From Apus apus (lineage: Eukaryota; Chordata; Aves; Apodiformes; Apodidae), in contig NC_067300.1 of assembly GCF_020740795.1 (NCBI RefSeq), forward strand, positions 124,001 through 188,000: a stretch of DNA of 64,000 nucleotides, written 5' to 3'. The notes under the pieces are model-generated. The model searched no databases and was not told the origin of the DNA. It was given only the letters and a program-made list of their open reading frames with translations. The position numbers and the translations under genes were made by a program. This document shows positions 1 through 10,187 of this stretch, in pieces; position 1 is the stretch's first letter; the number at the start of each line of letters is the position of its first letter.

Positions 1-850
1 TGCTGGGACCCAGGTGGGGTTTCTGTTCTTTTCCTGTTCAGGGACAGGAGCACTGTAACTCTCACCTTGTGATTTACCACCACCCACATGCAGGTAGCTC
101 TGCTTTGAACACTTCAGTCCTGCTGGCCTCTGTTTGGCCTCTTGCAGATTTCATGCCATGCTGTGACTGAACTTTCAGGACACAGAAACCCTTTCATTAC
201 TGATGGGTTTGTAACATTTGTTTACCTCACAGCTTTAGCTACACTTTGCATGCAAGTTTTACACATCCTCCAGCTCAGTCTTCCCTGTTTGAGTGTTGCA
301 GAGTTTTTTTAAAAGAAAAACAAGACACATCTGGGGGAGAGTGTGCTCTCTCCTGACTAATGTTTCTTCACTGGAACTGCTAAACTTGGCAGGGAAAGAG
401 ACCCTGCAACTGCTGGGCCATCAGTGTAGGACAACCCTTCCTGGACTGCCCTGAGCCATTCCTTGAGGCAGGAGCCCTGCTCCCACAGCTGCTCTGGGGC
501 AGATCCATGTCTCCAAGATGCATCAAGAAAGGGCAGGAGAAGGACCTTTTCTGCAGAGCAGAGACTGGGCTGAAAACACATCTCTCCTTCAGCAAACAAA
601 CCTGAGACAGCACATGCAGAGTGTCTGCAAGCAGCAGCAGAGCAGCATCAAAGGTAAACAAGTACTCTACATAGCAAAGGGTGACACGGAACACCTGCCC
701 AGGGACTCCACACCAAGCACGAAGTCTATAGTTTTTCCCCGTTGGGATCTACTTTTTTCTTGCAGTCTTCCAAAAGCCCAGAGCTCTTCTCCAAATTAAG
801 ACCAGAACAGTGCTAGAGACATTGGTCTCCATGGTCCACTGAGATCCCGT
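1..850. other. left-edge non-coding stretch
   Basis: I see no supported coding exon here. The only open frames are short, unconnected and without recognisable similarity. If the minus-strand donor at 1325/1326 is real, this stretch is intron 1 of a gene running out of the left edge of the window. No CR1 copy was recognised. Confidence 0.4.
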
Positions 851-1325
851 GGGCAACACCTGGGGAATCCCCTCTGGCTCCGCCGGGGACCAGCCGGGCC
901 AAGGCCCAGAGCCGCCCCGAAGCTGCTGCCCCTCGGGAGCAGCTCTGCCCGTCCCCTCCCGCTGCAGCCCGCAGCACGGAGCAGGCGCTGGGGACCAGGA
1001 TCACCCAGTCTCCATCCCGCGGAGGGGCCGCAGGGCAGCTAGCACGGCTGCAGTAACAAAGCTCGGTGCCTCGCAGCCCGCTCAAGCGCTGCGCGAACGG
1101 CGGGTCCCAGTGCCGGGCACGGTGGATCCCCCAGCGGGACCGGGGGCTGCAGGACCGCGCGGGCTGCGGGCGGGACGGCGGGGGCTCCGCTCCCGAAGGG
1201 GAAGAAGAGAAGCCCGAGGGTGGCCAGGGAGCGGGACGGGGTGGCAAGTGTCCCGCGGGGTGCGGCCGAACCGGGCCATCCCGAGCCCGGCTCGGCGACC
1301 CCCGCCCGACTCGAGCGCAACTCAC

Positions 1326-1560
1326 CTGCTCCGGCTGGGCCCGGGTCCTGCGGGACGCGCCGCCTCGGCCCGGCCCCACCGCCGCTCCCCCTGGAACCCG
1401 CTCGGCTCGGCTCGGCTCGGCTCGGCTCGGCTCGGCCCGGCCCGGCCCGGCCCGGCCCCACACAGCTCAGCTCAGCTCAGCTCAGCTCGGCCCGGCTGGT
1501 CCCGCCCGCTCCGCGGCCCCGCCCCGTGCCCGCCTCCCCATCTCTGCCGAGCAGTGCCCG
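1326..1560 (-). other. candidate first exon (5' UTR) of an unidentified minus-strand gene
   Basis: On the minus strand, GGAGCAG is followed by GTGAGTTGC, a near-consensus 5' splice site with the exon ending at 1326. The upstream limit is a guess within the CpG island. Minus-strand frames through this stretch are open, but they are low-complexity Arg/Gly/Pro/Ala strings produced by the GC repeats, so I take the exon as mostly or wholly untranslated. No downstream exon can be recognised between here and position 1. Confidence 0.4.
1399..1489. repeat. pentanucleotide arrays (CTCGG/CCCGG)n and (CTCAG)n
   Basis: About seven CTCGG units begin near 1401 and pass into about four CCCGG units up to 1456. 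A second run of about five CTCAG units covers roughly 1465-1489. The two runs differ by single-base changes, so they probably arose from one expanding and mutating unit. They sit in the candidate first exon or core promoter of the left-going gene. Confidence 0.85.
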
Positions 1561-1944
1561 CGGGCCCCGCCGCTGCTGCAGCCTCTCCCGGGACAAAGCC
1601 GCGGCTGCCGGGGCAGCTGCACCCGCCCAGCACAGGGCACGGGCACCGCTCGGCACCAGCCCCCTCAGGGTCCCCAGCCTCCTCCAGGAGGCACCGTAGA
1701 GGCGACCCCAGCTGCCGCCCATCCCATGCTCCCCCCCCCAGGCAAGGAGCTCCCACCGCCGCCGCCCCAGGCAGCATCCCGGGCACCCTGCATGGCTGGG
1801 GGTGCAGGGTGTGCTGCTCACACACCAGGCACACATGTGCACCACCCCCCACACCACCACTCCAAAGATCCCAAAGAAATGGCACCAGATCCTGGCACCG
1901 GGACTCTCCAGCACTTGTATGAAGGCAGAAGAACCTGTCCGGAC

Positions 1945-2900
1945 TCAGCGTGAGGAGAGGAAAGCACACGAACCTTCTTTCCTGTCTCTGACTAAGGCCA
2001 AGTCTTCACCTCTCCAGCTCTGCCTCCTCTCCCAGCTGCTGTCCCATCCCTTCACCCCTGGGATAAGGATGCTCGTAGAGAGCAGCCCCACAGCACCCAC
2101 CATCATGGACCCACGGAGCAGGAGCAGGGTGACCGCCTGCACGACGGGCACAGCAACGTTTCGCCATCGATACAAAAGCTGATGCGACATAAGGTGAGGG
2201 TGTCTGTGGGTTACGGCAACCCTACCACGAGAGCACCCAGGACTCATTTATGTTATTTGTTCAGGACAACACAAACAAAAACCTGGGTGATGCAGGAGGC
2301 AGCTGGTGACACGGGTAGCGTCACGAGCTGCATGTAGGCCTGGAAGAAGCGGCCTAAGACTGCAAAAGCAAAGAATGCGAGGCCCATAAAGACGATCGTT
2401 TGTGGATCGTTACCGCGCCCATTGCCCGCTGCTGCTGGTACAAAGAAGACAAAAGAGAGAGGAGAAGAAAACAAAATAAAAGGAGCCGAGCTGAAAGCAG
2501 CCCTCCTGAGACCACCACAGGCCGCGACTTTCCCACCAGACCCGGGTCCAGTGAGGAAAACAGCGTCAGACTCCGTCTCTCCAGCGCTCCTGAGATCATC
2601 GTAAGAAAGCTCTTCAGGGCGACAGCGGTGAGTGGCCTGCCACCGGTGCCCAGACTCCAAAAAGAGCCGTCCTCTGTGTGCTCAGGCACACGGCAGCCCG
2701 GCTGCCAGAGGCACCAGAAGGACGAAGGCAGCAGCTGCTGCAGCCCCTGCTGTCCCTGCCGCTGGTGCCACCTGCGCTGGAGCTGCCCCCGCTGCCACAA
2801 CGCGCCTCGCCCCGGCTCCAGGAGGCGAGCACAACATCACCATCCAAGCCTTTCACCTCTAACGCGTTCTCCCCCCGCATGTGTAATCGGCCCCTTACTC
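1945..2900 (-). other. CpG-rich block with hydrophobic minus-strand open frames, unassigned
   Basis: CpG density is higher than in ordinary intergenic sequence. The minus strand is open at 1945-2247 and 2253-2660, and each frame contains a stretch resembling a membrane segment (one around the motif FMGLAFFAFAVLGRFFQAY). The second hydrophobic stretch follows a good pyrimidine-rich splice acceptor near 2442-2450. On the same strand TGCAT|GTGAGTAAG near 2903 looks like a splice donor. Joining that donor to the 2442 acceptor gives no continuous frame that I can find. I do not recognise the product. It may be part of a small membrane protein, a non-coding transcript, or chance. Confidence 0.25.
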
Positions 2901-3139
2901 ACATGCACCTCATCGACCCTGTACGGGAAAGGCTTCGGGCCTTTTTTCCCCTCTCTTTACCGACCGGTTACATTTACATATCCAGTTTTCCCCACACACA
3001 CTTTGAAAACTTTTACAGTAAAGTTGTATTTTAAACACATAATCTGTGTGTGTGTGCTTCCGAGAGGAGCTTATCCATCGGTTGTCGATCCGGTGGAAGC
3101 AAACAGGCTCCCAGCCAGCGACAGACCCACCGAAATAAT

Positions 3140-3585
3140 TCAAAGGCTAACCTGATTATATATAATTGGTGTCAAAAAATCCTGATAAACAAACAGGGTG
3201 ATTGTCCCCTGAGATAAGGTGGCTTCGACCCAAAAACAGGTTCGGACCGCAACAAATGGGTCCCTCTCTGTGCTCCCAGTGCAGTAGGTGCTGCAGCCCT
3301 TGGCAGACATTTTGAGAACCTGCACCCCAGAACAACGGCCTCAAGGTCCAGCAGTGGAGAGGCTCTGGTAGGAGCTTGCACCTTCTTAGACTCCAGGAAC
3401 CGCACAGCAGCATTCCTAACTGGAAGAAACCCTTGAAGAAAGCCCCTGGTCAGCACAAGGACTGTCCACATCTGCCAAAATACCTGCTGCCCCCATGGAC
3501 AAACATGGGGCAACCAGGAGACTGTCGACACCAAATAGAGCACCACAGAACTGGAGCCTGACAGAAGGGGGAAGTTTATAGCTCA
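3140..3585. other. intergenic, nothing recognised
   Basis: No gene, repeat family or RNA was recognised. Open frames are short and overlap on both strands. Confidence 0.4.
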
Positions 3586-4086
3586 GAGTCCTATGTCCAG
3601 TTCTGGCCCCCTCACTTCAAGAAGGATCTTGTGGTGCTGGAGCAGGTCCAGAACGAGAGCAACAAGGCTGGTGAAGGGACTAGAGGGAAAGTCTTAGAGG
3701 GGGAGGCAGTGGGAGCTGGGCTTGTTTAGCCTGGAGAAGAGGAGACTTGGGAGACCTTCTCACTCTTACAGCTACCTGAAGGGAGGTGGTAGTCAGGTGA
3801 GGTTGGGCTCTTCTCCCAGGCAACTAGTGACAGGACAAGAGGACCTGGCCTGAAGCTGCTCCAGGGGAGGTTTAGGTTGGATATTAGGAAGCACTTCCTC
3901 ATGGAAAGGGTGATCAGATATTGGAATGGACTGTCCTGGGAAGTGGTGGAGTCACCATCCCTGGAGGTGTTTAAGGAAAGGCTGGATGTAGCACATAGTG
4001 CCGTGGTCTGGCGGATGTGGTGGTGTTAGGTCATAGGTTGAACTTGATGTTCTTAAAGGTCTGTTCAAGCCTTGGTGATTCTGTGA
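3586..4086 (+). mobile_element. CR1-type LINE fragment (3' end)
   Basis: This resembles the end of CR1 ORF2 and its 3' tail: a GTTCTGG..CCCCTCA block, then the GGAGAAGAGGAG, GATATTAGGAAGCACTTCCTC and GGAGGTGTTTAAGG blocks in CR1 order, ending in TGATTCTGTGATT. Several stops interrupt the remnant. It closely resembles the copy at 25917-26283. Confidence 0.85.
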
Positions 4087-4627
4087 TTGAGAAATTGTGT
4101 GCACAAACCCTTCCTATACTTCAGAAAAGTCTGGCTGATGGGTCATCCCACAGGCACTGTGGCTTACTTTTTTCTTTCAGCTAAGCCGGAGGTTTCTGCT
4201 GAGACTCATCCCACCCCAACACACCATCCAACCCCTCCCTGCTTGCTCCACAGCTGCACCAGCCATGCCCAGCCACCTGCAACTGCCTCCAAGACCTTGT
4301 CCTTGAGCAGCCTTGAGGGCTGATAACATCCTTGCCCTCCCTGCCTACCAGCCAGAGTGGGCCAGATGTGTTGTCCCTCAGCATACTCCCAAGCCATTGG
4401 GTCTGCAGCACCTTGTGCAGAAACAGGAGAGGTTGGGGCTCCAAGCAGGAGTGGCAGGTACAGGGAGACACCAGCTTCACCTCTTCTGCCTGCAGGATGT
4501 GATGTTCACCAGCTGCTCTGCACAAGGAGCCACTCATGGCAAGGATGGCCCCTCAGTCACCACCAACCCACCCACACTTCCTGCCTTACAAAAATCAGTC
4601 TGAGCTTTGGGCATCCCTGAAGCTCAC

Positions 4628-4885
4628 CCAGGGTCAGCCTGTGCCCTTGATGTCTGTTATTAACTGAAATAAGTAGAATTTTGGGGAAACATCACATTGC
4701 AGGAAAAACCACATAAAAGAGAACATAAGGGACACACAGAATAAAAACAAGGCCTAGATTAACAGTGAAACAGTGAGAATGAGACAAAACAAGATTCCAG
4801 TAAGAGAAAAACACTCCCCAAGGAGTCACCAGCCCCTGAGCCAGGCCTGCAGGACACCTGCAGGACAGATGGAAGGGATGGAGAG
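4628..4885 (-). repeat. unidentified interspersed repeat, left arm of an inverted pair
   Basis: The reverse complement of this segment matches 9085-9345 block by block. Shared blocks include GTTTTGTCTCATTCTCACTG, GCCTTGTTTTTATTCTG, TGTCCTGCAGGCCTGGCTC and a ACTTATTTCA block. The two copies differ by scattered substitutions and small indels. It is neither the CR1 tail nor either LTR seen elsewhere in the window. The family is unknown to me. Confidence 0.65.
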
Positions 4886-4990
4886 GAGCTCTGTCTGGTG
4901 GGAGGTATCCCTCCTCATAGCAGGGAGGCTGGAACTTGATGAACGTTAAGGTTCCTTCCAACCTTAACCATTCTATGATTCTATAAAATA
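4886..4990 (+). mobile_element. CR1 3'-end fragment
   Basis: Only the last hundred or so bases of a CR1 are present: the TGGTGGGAGG block, then AAGGTTCCTTCCAACC and ATTCTATGATTCTATA. It is followed at once by the target duplication of the solo LTR at 5016. Confidence 0.8.
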
Positions 4991-5009
4991 TCCACCTATG
5001 GGCTAGAAG

Positions 5010-5317
5010 GACCCCTGTTAACAAAAAAAAACCCTATTTGAGCAGGCGTGGTGACATTTTTGAGCATTGCCTCTTTAAATAGAAATGGCATTCCTTATTA
5101 GTTAGAGGAATCAGTTAACCAACTGTGTGTGAATGATGGAATAATGTTAGAGATCAAGTTCTTCCTCACATTTTGTGTATAAAAGTAGCCCTTGTGTTTT
5201 GGGAAGCAGAGCTGACTTTGTAGGACACCCCCTGCTACCTGGTCTGTGTGGAACTAGACATTAAAGTAAGTATCTGAGTGCGTGGGTTGGCCTCTTGCAC
5301 ACCGGGTGACAGACCCC
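5010..5317 (+). mobile_element. solo LTR of an endogenous retrovirus, with 6-bp target duplication
   Basis: The LTR runs from 5016 (TGTTAACA) to 5311 (GGTGACA), so it has TG...CA ends. It is flanked on both sides by the identical six bases GACCCC (5010-5015 and 5312-5317). Inside are a TATA box (TATAAAAG, 5178-5185) and, about 80 bases on, an ATTAAA polyadenylation signal (5260-5265). This is the normal LTR order on the + strand. No internal retroviral genes or second LTR were found, so it is a solo LTR left by LTR-LTR recombination. A six-base duplication is typical of class II (beta- or alpha-like) retroviruses. Confidence 0.8.
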
Positions 5318-5960
5318 ACTTTTGGGACAACACCCTCCTGCAAAACCCAATAGCCAAGTAGCACCAAATCAGTCACACACAGCCCAACCACATCCCGCTC
5401 CCAACTGGATTTGGAGGTGTTGTTTGCAGAGTAAATTTGGAGTAATGGAACACCTGCCACAGGTTAAGAAAAGCCAGTGGTGACCCTGCAGTTGCTGGGA
5501 GGCAGAGCCCTCACCAGCATGATCCCTGACACCTCCTCCAGGCTGCAGAGCAGCTAGGGGGTCCCCCTCATTTGTGCCCACTCCTGCCTGCAGAGCAGAG
5601 CTGTAGGTCCCAGCCTCAACCTGCCACCAAGTGCTCCTGGCAGGTTTGGTGCTCCCAGAGCACACATCACAGCACCTCCTGAGGCCACTGTGTCCAGAGC
5701 AGAGGCTGCCACCACCATGCTGTGCTGGTCCAGACAGAGCCAGGCTCTGTGAGTCCCAGCCCCCACAGCCACATCACTCCGCAGCTGCTGGCCTCAGGAC
5801 GGTCACGCTGCCATTGAGCCTGACCTCCAGAACGGTCTTATCAGGAGGCTGGTGCTGGAACCCTGCTGTGCAGTGTGGGTGCTCTGGCAGCCCTGTGACA
5901 TGAGTAGAAAAGAGTAGAGAAGAGCTACCAAGTTGGTGAAAGGTCTGAGGATTGTGCCAG
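5318..5960. other. intergenic, nothing recognised
   Basis: Moderately GC-rich unique-looking DNA between the solo LTR and the next CR1. No splice-linked or conserved frame was recognised. Confidence 0.4.
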
Positions 5961-5965
5961 GTACT

Positions 5966-6500
5966 CACAGAATTATCCTGGTTAGAAAAGACCTTGAAGA
6001 TCACCAAGTCCAACCATAACCTAAATCCACCAACCATAAGCTAATCTACCCGTTCAGTGCTTCAGTTATGTCCCTAAGCACCACATCCCTATTTCTTTTA
6101 AACACTTGCAGGGCTGGTGACTCCACCACCTCCCTGGGCAGCCTGTTCCACTGTCCAGCCACTCTTTCAGTAAAGAAATTCTTCCTAATACCCAGTCTAA
6201 AACTCCCCTGGTGCAGCTTCAGGCCATTTCCTCTCATCCTGTCATTATTCACTTGGGAGAAGAGCACTACTCCCACCTCCCTAAAACTTCCTTTCAGGTA
6301 GTTGTAGAGAGCAATGAGGTCTCCCCTCAGCCTCCTCTTCCTCAAACTAAATAATCCCAGTTCCCTCAGCCTCTCCTTGTAGGACTTGTTCTCCAAACAA
6401 TCCCTCTTCCTATTTTCAATATGTTTTAACACCCCATTTCCATCCTGCCAGCAAGGATCAAGAGACCTTTCTGCTGGCCCCTCTTTAGCTGACAAGATAA
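5966..6500 (-). mobile_element. CR1-type LINE fragment
   Basis: In minus orientation this carries the CR1 3' end, starting near 5966 with the reverse complement of the CCTTCAAGGTCTTTTC-like tail. It continues up to an open remnant of the reverse-transcriptase C-terminus (6046-6495, about 149 codons). The copy reads like a relatively intact CR1 end, but it lacks the 5' part of the element. Confidence 0.85.
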
Positions 6501-9080
6501 CAAAAACCCATCCATGGAAAGGCAGTGCAGAGCCCCAGGTTATTAGAGCAAGGCAGGCTGCTCAGCTCAGACTGGACACTCTCACAGAACAAGAATTCAG
6601 GTGACCTACAGCAGACAGAACAGGATTTACACATTTTGTGATGGATAGATCAAATACAAATGCAGCCATCCAGATACACAGGACTGCACTGCTTGTGTCC
6701 AGAGGTCACAACAAACAACCCCTGCTCTTTTATCTCACCAAGGCTGAGGGTTTGACCAAGCGAGGTGGGAAGGAGCTTGTACAGCTGGAGCTGCCAGAGC
6801 TGACAGTCTGAAAGCACCATGGGTGAGGGACTTGCCTCCTCACTTCAGTATCTTTGGATGAGTTTAGTGTTACTGACAGGGAGGGACAAACCCAGACTAT
6901 TTCTTTCTCTCTTTGTATCTTGGAAAAGGCTCTTTTCAGAGCCTTTGGCTCCACCAGTAAGTATTTGAATTTCTGAAGACACCAAGAGCTTTTTAAAAGG
7001 CATTATTTTATTAGGATTGGTTTACACAAAAGGCTACACCCCAGGACAAATGTCTAGGCCCATGTCACCTCAAGGATTTCCCCAACCTCTTCAGAAAGCT
7101 TCGCAATGAGTACAAATCCTTTCTTCTTCCCCTATAGCCCTGGATTACACACTTTACAGCCATTACTTACAGCCTAAGGCAGCAAAGCTCTTTGGGACAG
7201 ATTTTAGATAAGCAGTAGTCTAAAAATAAGATCTTAATCCTGCTGCATGTGGCAAAGCCTTCACCCTGAGCCCAGGAAGGATCAAAGACCAGTTCCAGCC
7301 TTTCCTCTCCACTGCAAAAGAAAACAATCTCCTGCTAACGTCTTCAGTTTTCTTTGCAACAGTTCACACTTTAAACCAACATGTCTGAAGACTTTCCTGT
7401 GGTTTAAGAAGTAGAAGAACCTCCAATGTCACAGCCTTCTCCTCTCTGGGAAGATGGAAAGAAAGAGGCCTGAGCCCCATCCTTTGCAGAAATAAACCTG
7501 CTCAGGACCATCAAGCCGAAACAGTTTTAGAAACAACAGCCCACCAAAAATCAGGGATTGAGAAGTCTTCATGGTAATGACACTTTACTGAAAGCACGAA
7601 CCTGGGAATGCAGGAAAACAATAATAATTTTTTAAAAAGTACTTGCAGTGCAGCTCAGAACTCCTCTAATATTTTCATTTGACTAAATTCATAAAGAAAG
7701 CACAATACTATTTCAGTCCTAATAAAAAATATAAAAATCAATCAAGTGACCAATCTATCAGGGATAAATCTTACACAAGTTTCAGGTAAGAAGCAGGGAG
7801 GATCTCTGCACCTGCTCAAGCAGGAATCTGAAGACAAAATCAGCCCTAGAGAAGTCTTGGCCAGAACCACTCATGCATCCTCAGAGCCTGCTGCTCTTCT
7901 TTCAACACGCCAAGACAGGCTGAATCTGACCTCCACCTGGCTTTGTTATCCTGTGACCACCTGACCGGATCATCTCCCATGCTGTGGCTGCCACTGTGTG
8001 GCTGCAGATAGCAACAGTGGACGTGAAAACACTGCTTCTGCAGCTTCCCACCATGACTACACCCTTTAAATCTTCTTCCTAAAACAGCTCCTTCCTTTAT
8101 AGAACATAAACTTCTATGACATACACAGATATTCTGTAAAGTGTCAGCAACATTTTGAAGAAGATGACAGTGCACTGACACTTTGGGATAAAACCAGGCC
8201 TTTTTATTTGCATGTTTTTTCTGTGCTTGGCATAAAAAGGTCAGGCTAGTTGGCAGGTACTGCTGAGTTTGCTTACAGCCATACTGGCAGCTCCACTCCT
8301 GCCCAGTTTGCAATGTAACTTTCTCCATTCCACTTTTCTTCCAGGGCCACATGGACTTTGGGACACGTGCTGGAGCCTCCCTCTGGAACTAAAACCCAAG
8401 GGGAACCACCCATTACAGGATTTCATGCTGCTCCTGAGTTGCTCTCAGAGAATCCTGAGCTCCTCTCCCCTGTGAGCCCAACCACAGGGCCACCAGCATG
8501 TCACCACCACAGAGACACACTCTCTTCTTGCAACATACTTATACCCTCCTGCTGAGAGTAGCATCCTTCCAACCTGCTCCCTCACCCACCACTCCTCACC
8601 AGAGCTGGACCCTCACCTTAATTTCCTCCAGTGCTACATTCCCACTTACCTCAATTTGCTGCTGCCATCGCCCTGTGTGCTGGCCGGGCTTTCCCTCCTT
8701 CCCAGCACTTCCTTCTCACAAACAGAGCCCAGAGATCTGCTTTAATATCCAGCTCTGCACAGAGCAGGGAGCAGAGGGGTGTTCCACACAGCAAGCTCAG
8801 CTCCCTGAAACACAAGTCCTGCTTTTATACCCAAAAACCTGAGAAGGACCTTGATCTCGACCATTGTTCTATCGCTGGCATACACAGTGGGTCACTAATC
8901 CCTCCCTGCCATCCCAAGTGCCAATGCTCAGGAATGTCACTGTGCCTGCTCCATGACTGGAGGGTTGTTGTTAGCAGGGGTCCCTCTAGCCTGGGTGTGT
9001 GGGTGTGTGTATTTCAGTATGCTAGTATCTCGTTAATATGGCAAATCAATTACTCAGTGTTATCCCTCAGTGCTCCAGGC
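6501..9080. other. intergenic, no gene recognised
   Basis: About 2.6 kb of moderate GC without a recognised repeat, RNA gene or conserved exon. Two open frames of 114 and 177 codons around 8498-9164 overlap each other and show no family features. The stretch 7620-7740 is AT-rich. Confidence 0.45.
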
Positions 9081-9084
9081 TGTC

Positions 9085-9345
9085 CCCAAGCTGTGGGCAG
9101 AGCTCTCCATCCCTGTCCCCTCTCTCCTGCAGGTGTCCTGCAGGCCTGGCTCGACGGGTGGTGACTCCTTGAGACGTGCTTTTCTTTCACTGGCATCTGG
9201 TTTTGTCTCATTCTCACTGTTTCATTGTTATCTAAGCCTTGTTTTTATTCTGCATGTCCCTTAGGTTCTCTTTGATATGATTTCCCTCAATATTTCCCTC
9301 AAATATTACTTATTTCAATTAGTAACTGACAACAGAGACACCCCA
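9085..9345 (+). repeat. unidentified interspersed repeat, right arm of an inverted pair
   Basis: This is the partner of 4628-4885 in opposite orientation. It holds the same ordered blocks (GCAGAGCTCTCCATCCCTGT, then a CCTGCAGGCCTGGCTC block, GTGACTCCTTGAG, TTTTGTCTCATTCTCACTG and ACTTATTTCAATTAG). Divergence between the copies points to two old insertions rather than a recent inverted duplication. Confidence 0.65.
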
Positions 9346-10084
9346 ATCCCAGCTCCCGCAGGGATGGGCCCTGGCAGCAGCTCTGAGCCTCCCTGGCTCC
9401 CACGCTCCTCATCCCCAGCCCATGCACGGGGCCCTGGCACCCTCACCAGAGCCAGGCAGGCCAGCCCGTGTGGCCAGCACAGCCACTGTTGCCACAGCCC
9501 TGTCCCAAAGGTGGGTTCTTCACCCACTACACAAGAACCGATGGAAAGAGTCAAGATACTTGGTTTATTCCAGCACTGTGTGGAGAAGGGTGCAGAGGGA
9601 AAGCCTCCCAAAGCTCTAGAAAAATAAACCCAGTCTTACATCCAAAACAACAGCCAAGAACCCTCGGTGAAGTCAATGATTGCTGCGCTGTTCGTCACTC
9701 CCAACTTTACACGTGAAAGCAGAAAATTAACATCCTCCTATCTCGAGGCTCTTAGTGTCTCAGTTGAGTTTAGGAGGCCGCCCCCAGGTCCGACGCCCCC
9801 CCCGCCTACCTGGTTTCCAAACCTGGACTCTTTGTAACTATGAACCTTCTTCTTCCGACAACAACGGACGGCACGGCGGGGAGGTGCCAGGCCCCTCGGG
9901 AGGGGCGCACGGACCCCCGCCTGCCCCCGGCTCAGGACCTATCCCCCTCAGCACCCCTAGGGCCGCTCCTGCCTCGACCCCACGCACCCTCCCGGGTCCC
10001 GGGGGCCGGTCCCCGCCCAGCCCGGGCAGCGGCCGGACCCCCCCCCCAACATGGCGGCGGCCGGGAGCGGCAGCACCCGCGGCG

Positions 10085-10140
10085 TCACGTGAGGGGACGG
10101 TGGGTGGTCACGTGAAACCGGGCGCCGGGCAATCACGTGA
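10085..10140 (+). promoter_or_regulatory. three CLEAR-like TCACGTGA E-boxes
   Basis: TCACGTGA occurs at 10085-10092, 10108-10115 and 10133-10140, spaced 23 and 25 bases apart. The first and third sit in GTCACGTGAG and ATCACGTGAC contexts, close to the CLEAR consensus GTCACGTGAC bound by TFEB/TFE3/MITF at lysosomal genes. DPP7 is lysosomal, so coordinated lysosomal control is a reasonable inference. USF, MYC and other bHLH factors also bind this core. Confidence 0.7.
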
Positions 10141-10187
10141 CAGAGCGGCGGCCGTTCCCGGGCGGGAGGACGGGCCGGGAGGTCGCC

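Larger units (their letters stand above)
850..1740. promoter_or_regulatory. CpG island, probable promoter of a left-going gene
   Basis: The sequence is very GC-rich with many intact CpG dinucleotides, in clear contrast to the flanks. It contains a pentanucleotide array and a good minus-strand splice donor, as expected for a housekeeping-type promoter with its first exon. No TATA box is evident. In human, the gene beyond DPP7 on this side is GRIN1, with the matching orientation. However, the signal-peptide exon expected for GRIN1 is not visible here, so the identity stays open. Confidence 0.6.

Noticed and set aside
1326-1560. Naming the left-going gene GRIN1 from human gene order
   Set aside because: Orientation fits human 9q34.3, but no GRIN1 coding sequence, such as its signal peptide, is visible, so the name is not supported.
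813-1953. Several long frames on both strands (up to 357 codons)
   Set aside because: They overlap each other on both strands and follow the pentanucleotide repeats. The chains are GC-driven low complexity without any family feature.
8498-9164. Overlapping 114- and 177-codon + strand frames
   Set aside because: They overlap in different frames and the larger one runs into the unidentified repeat at 9085. No conserved feature was seen.
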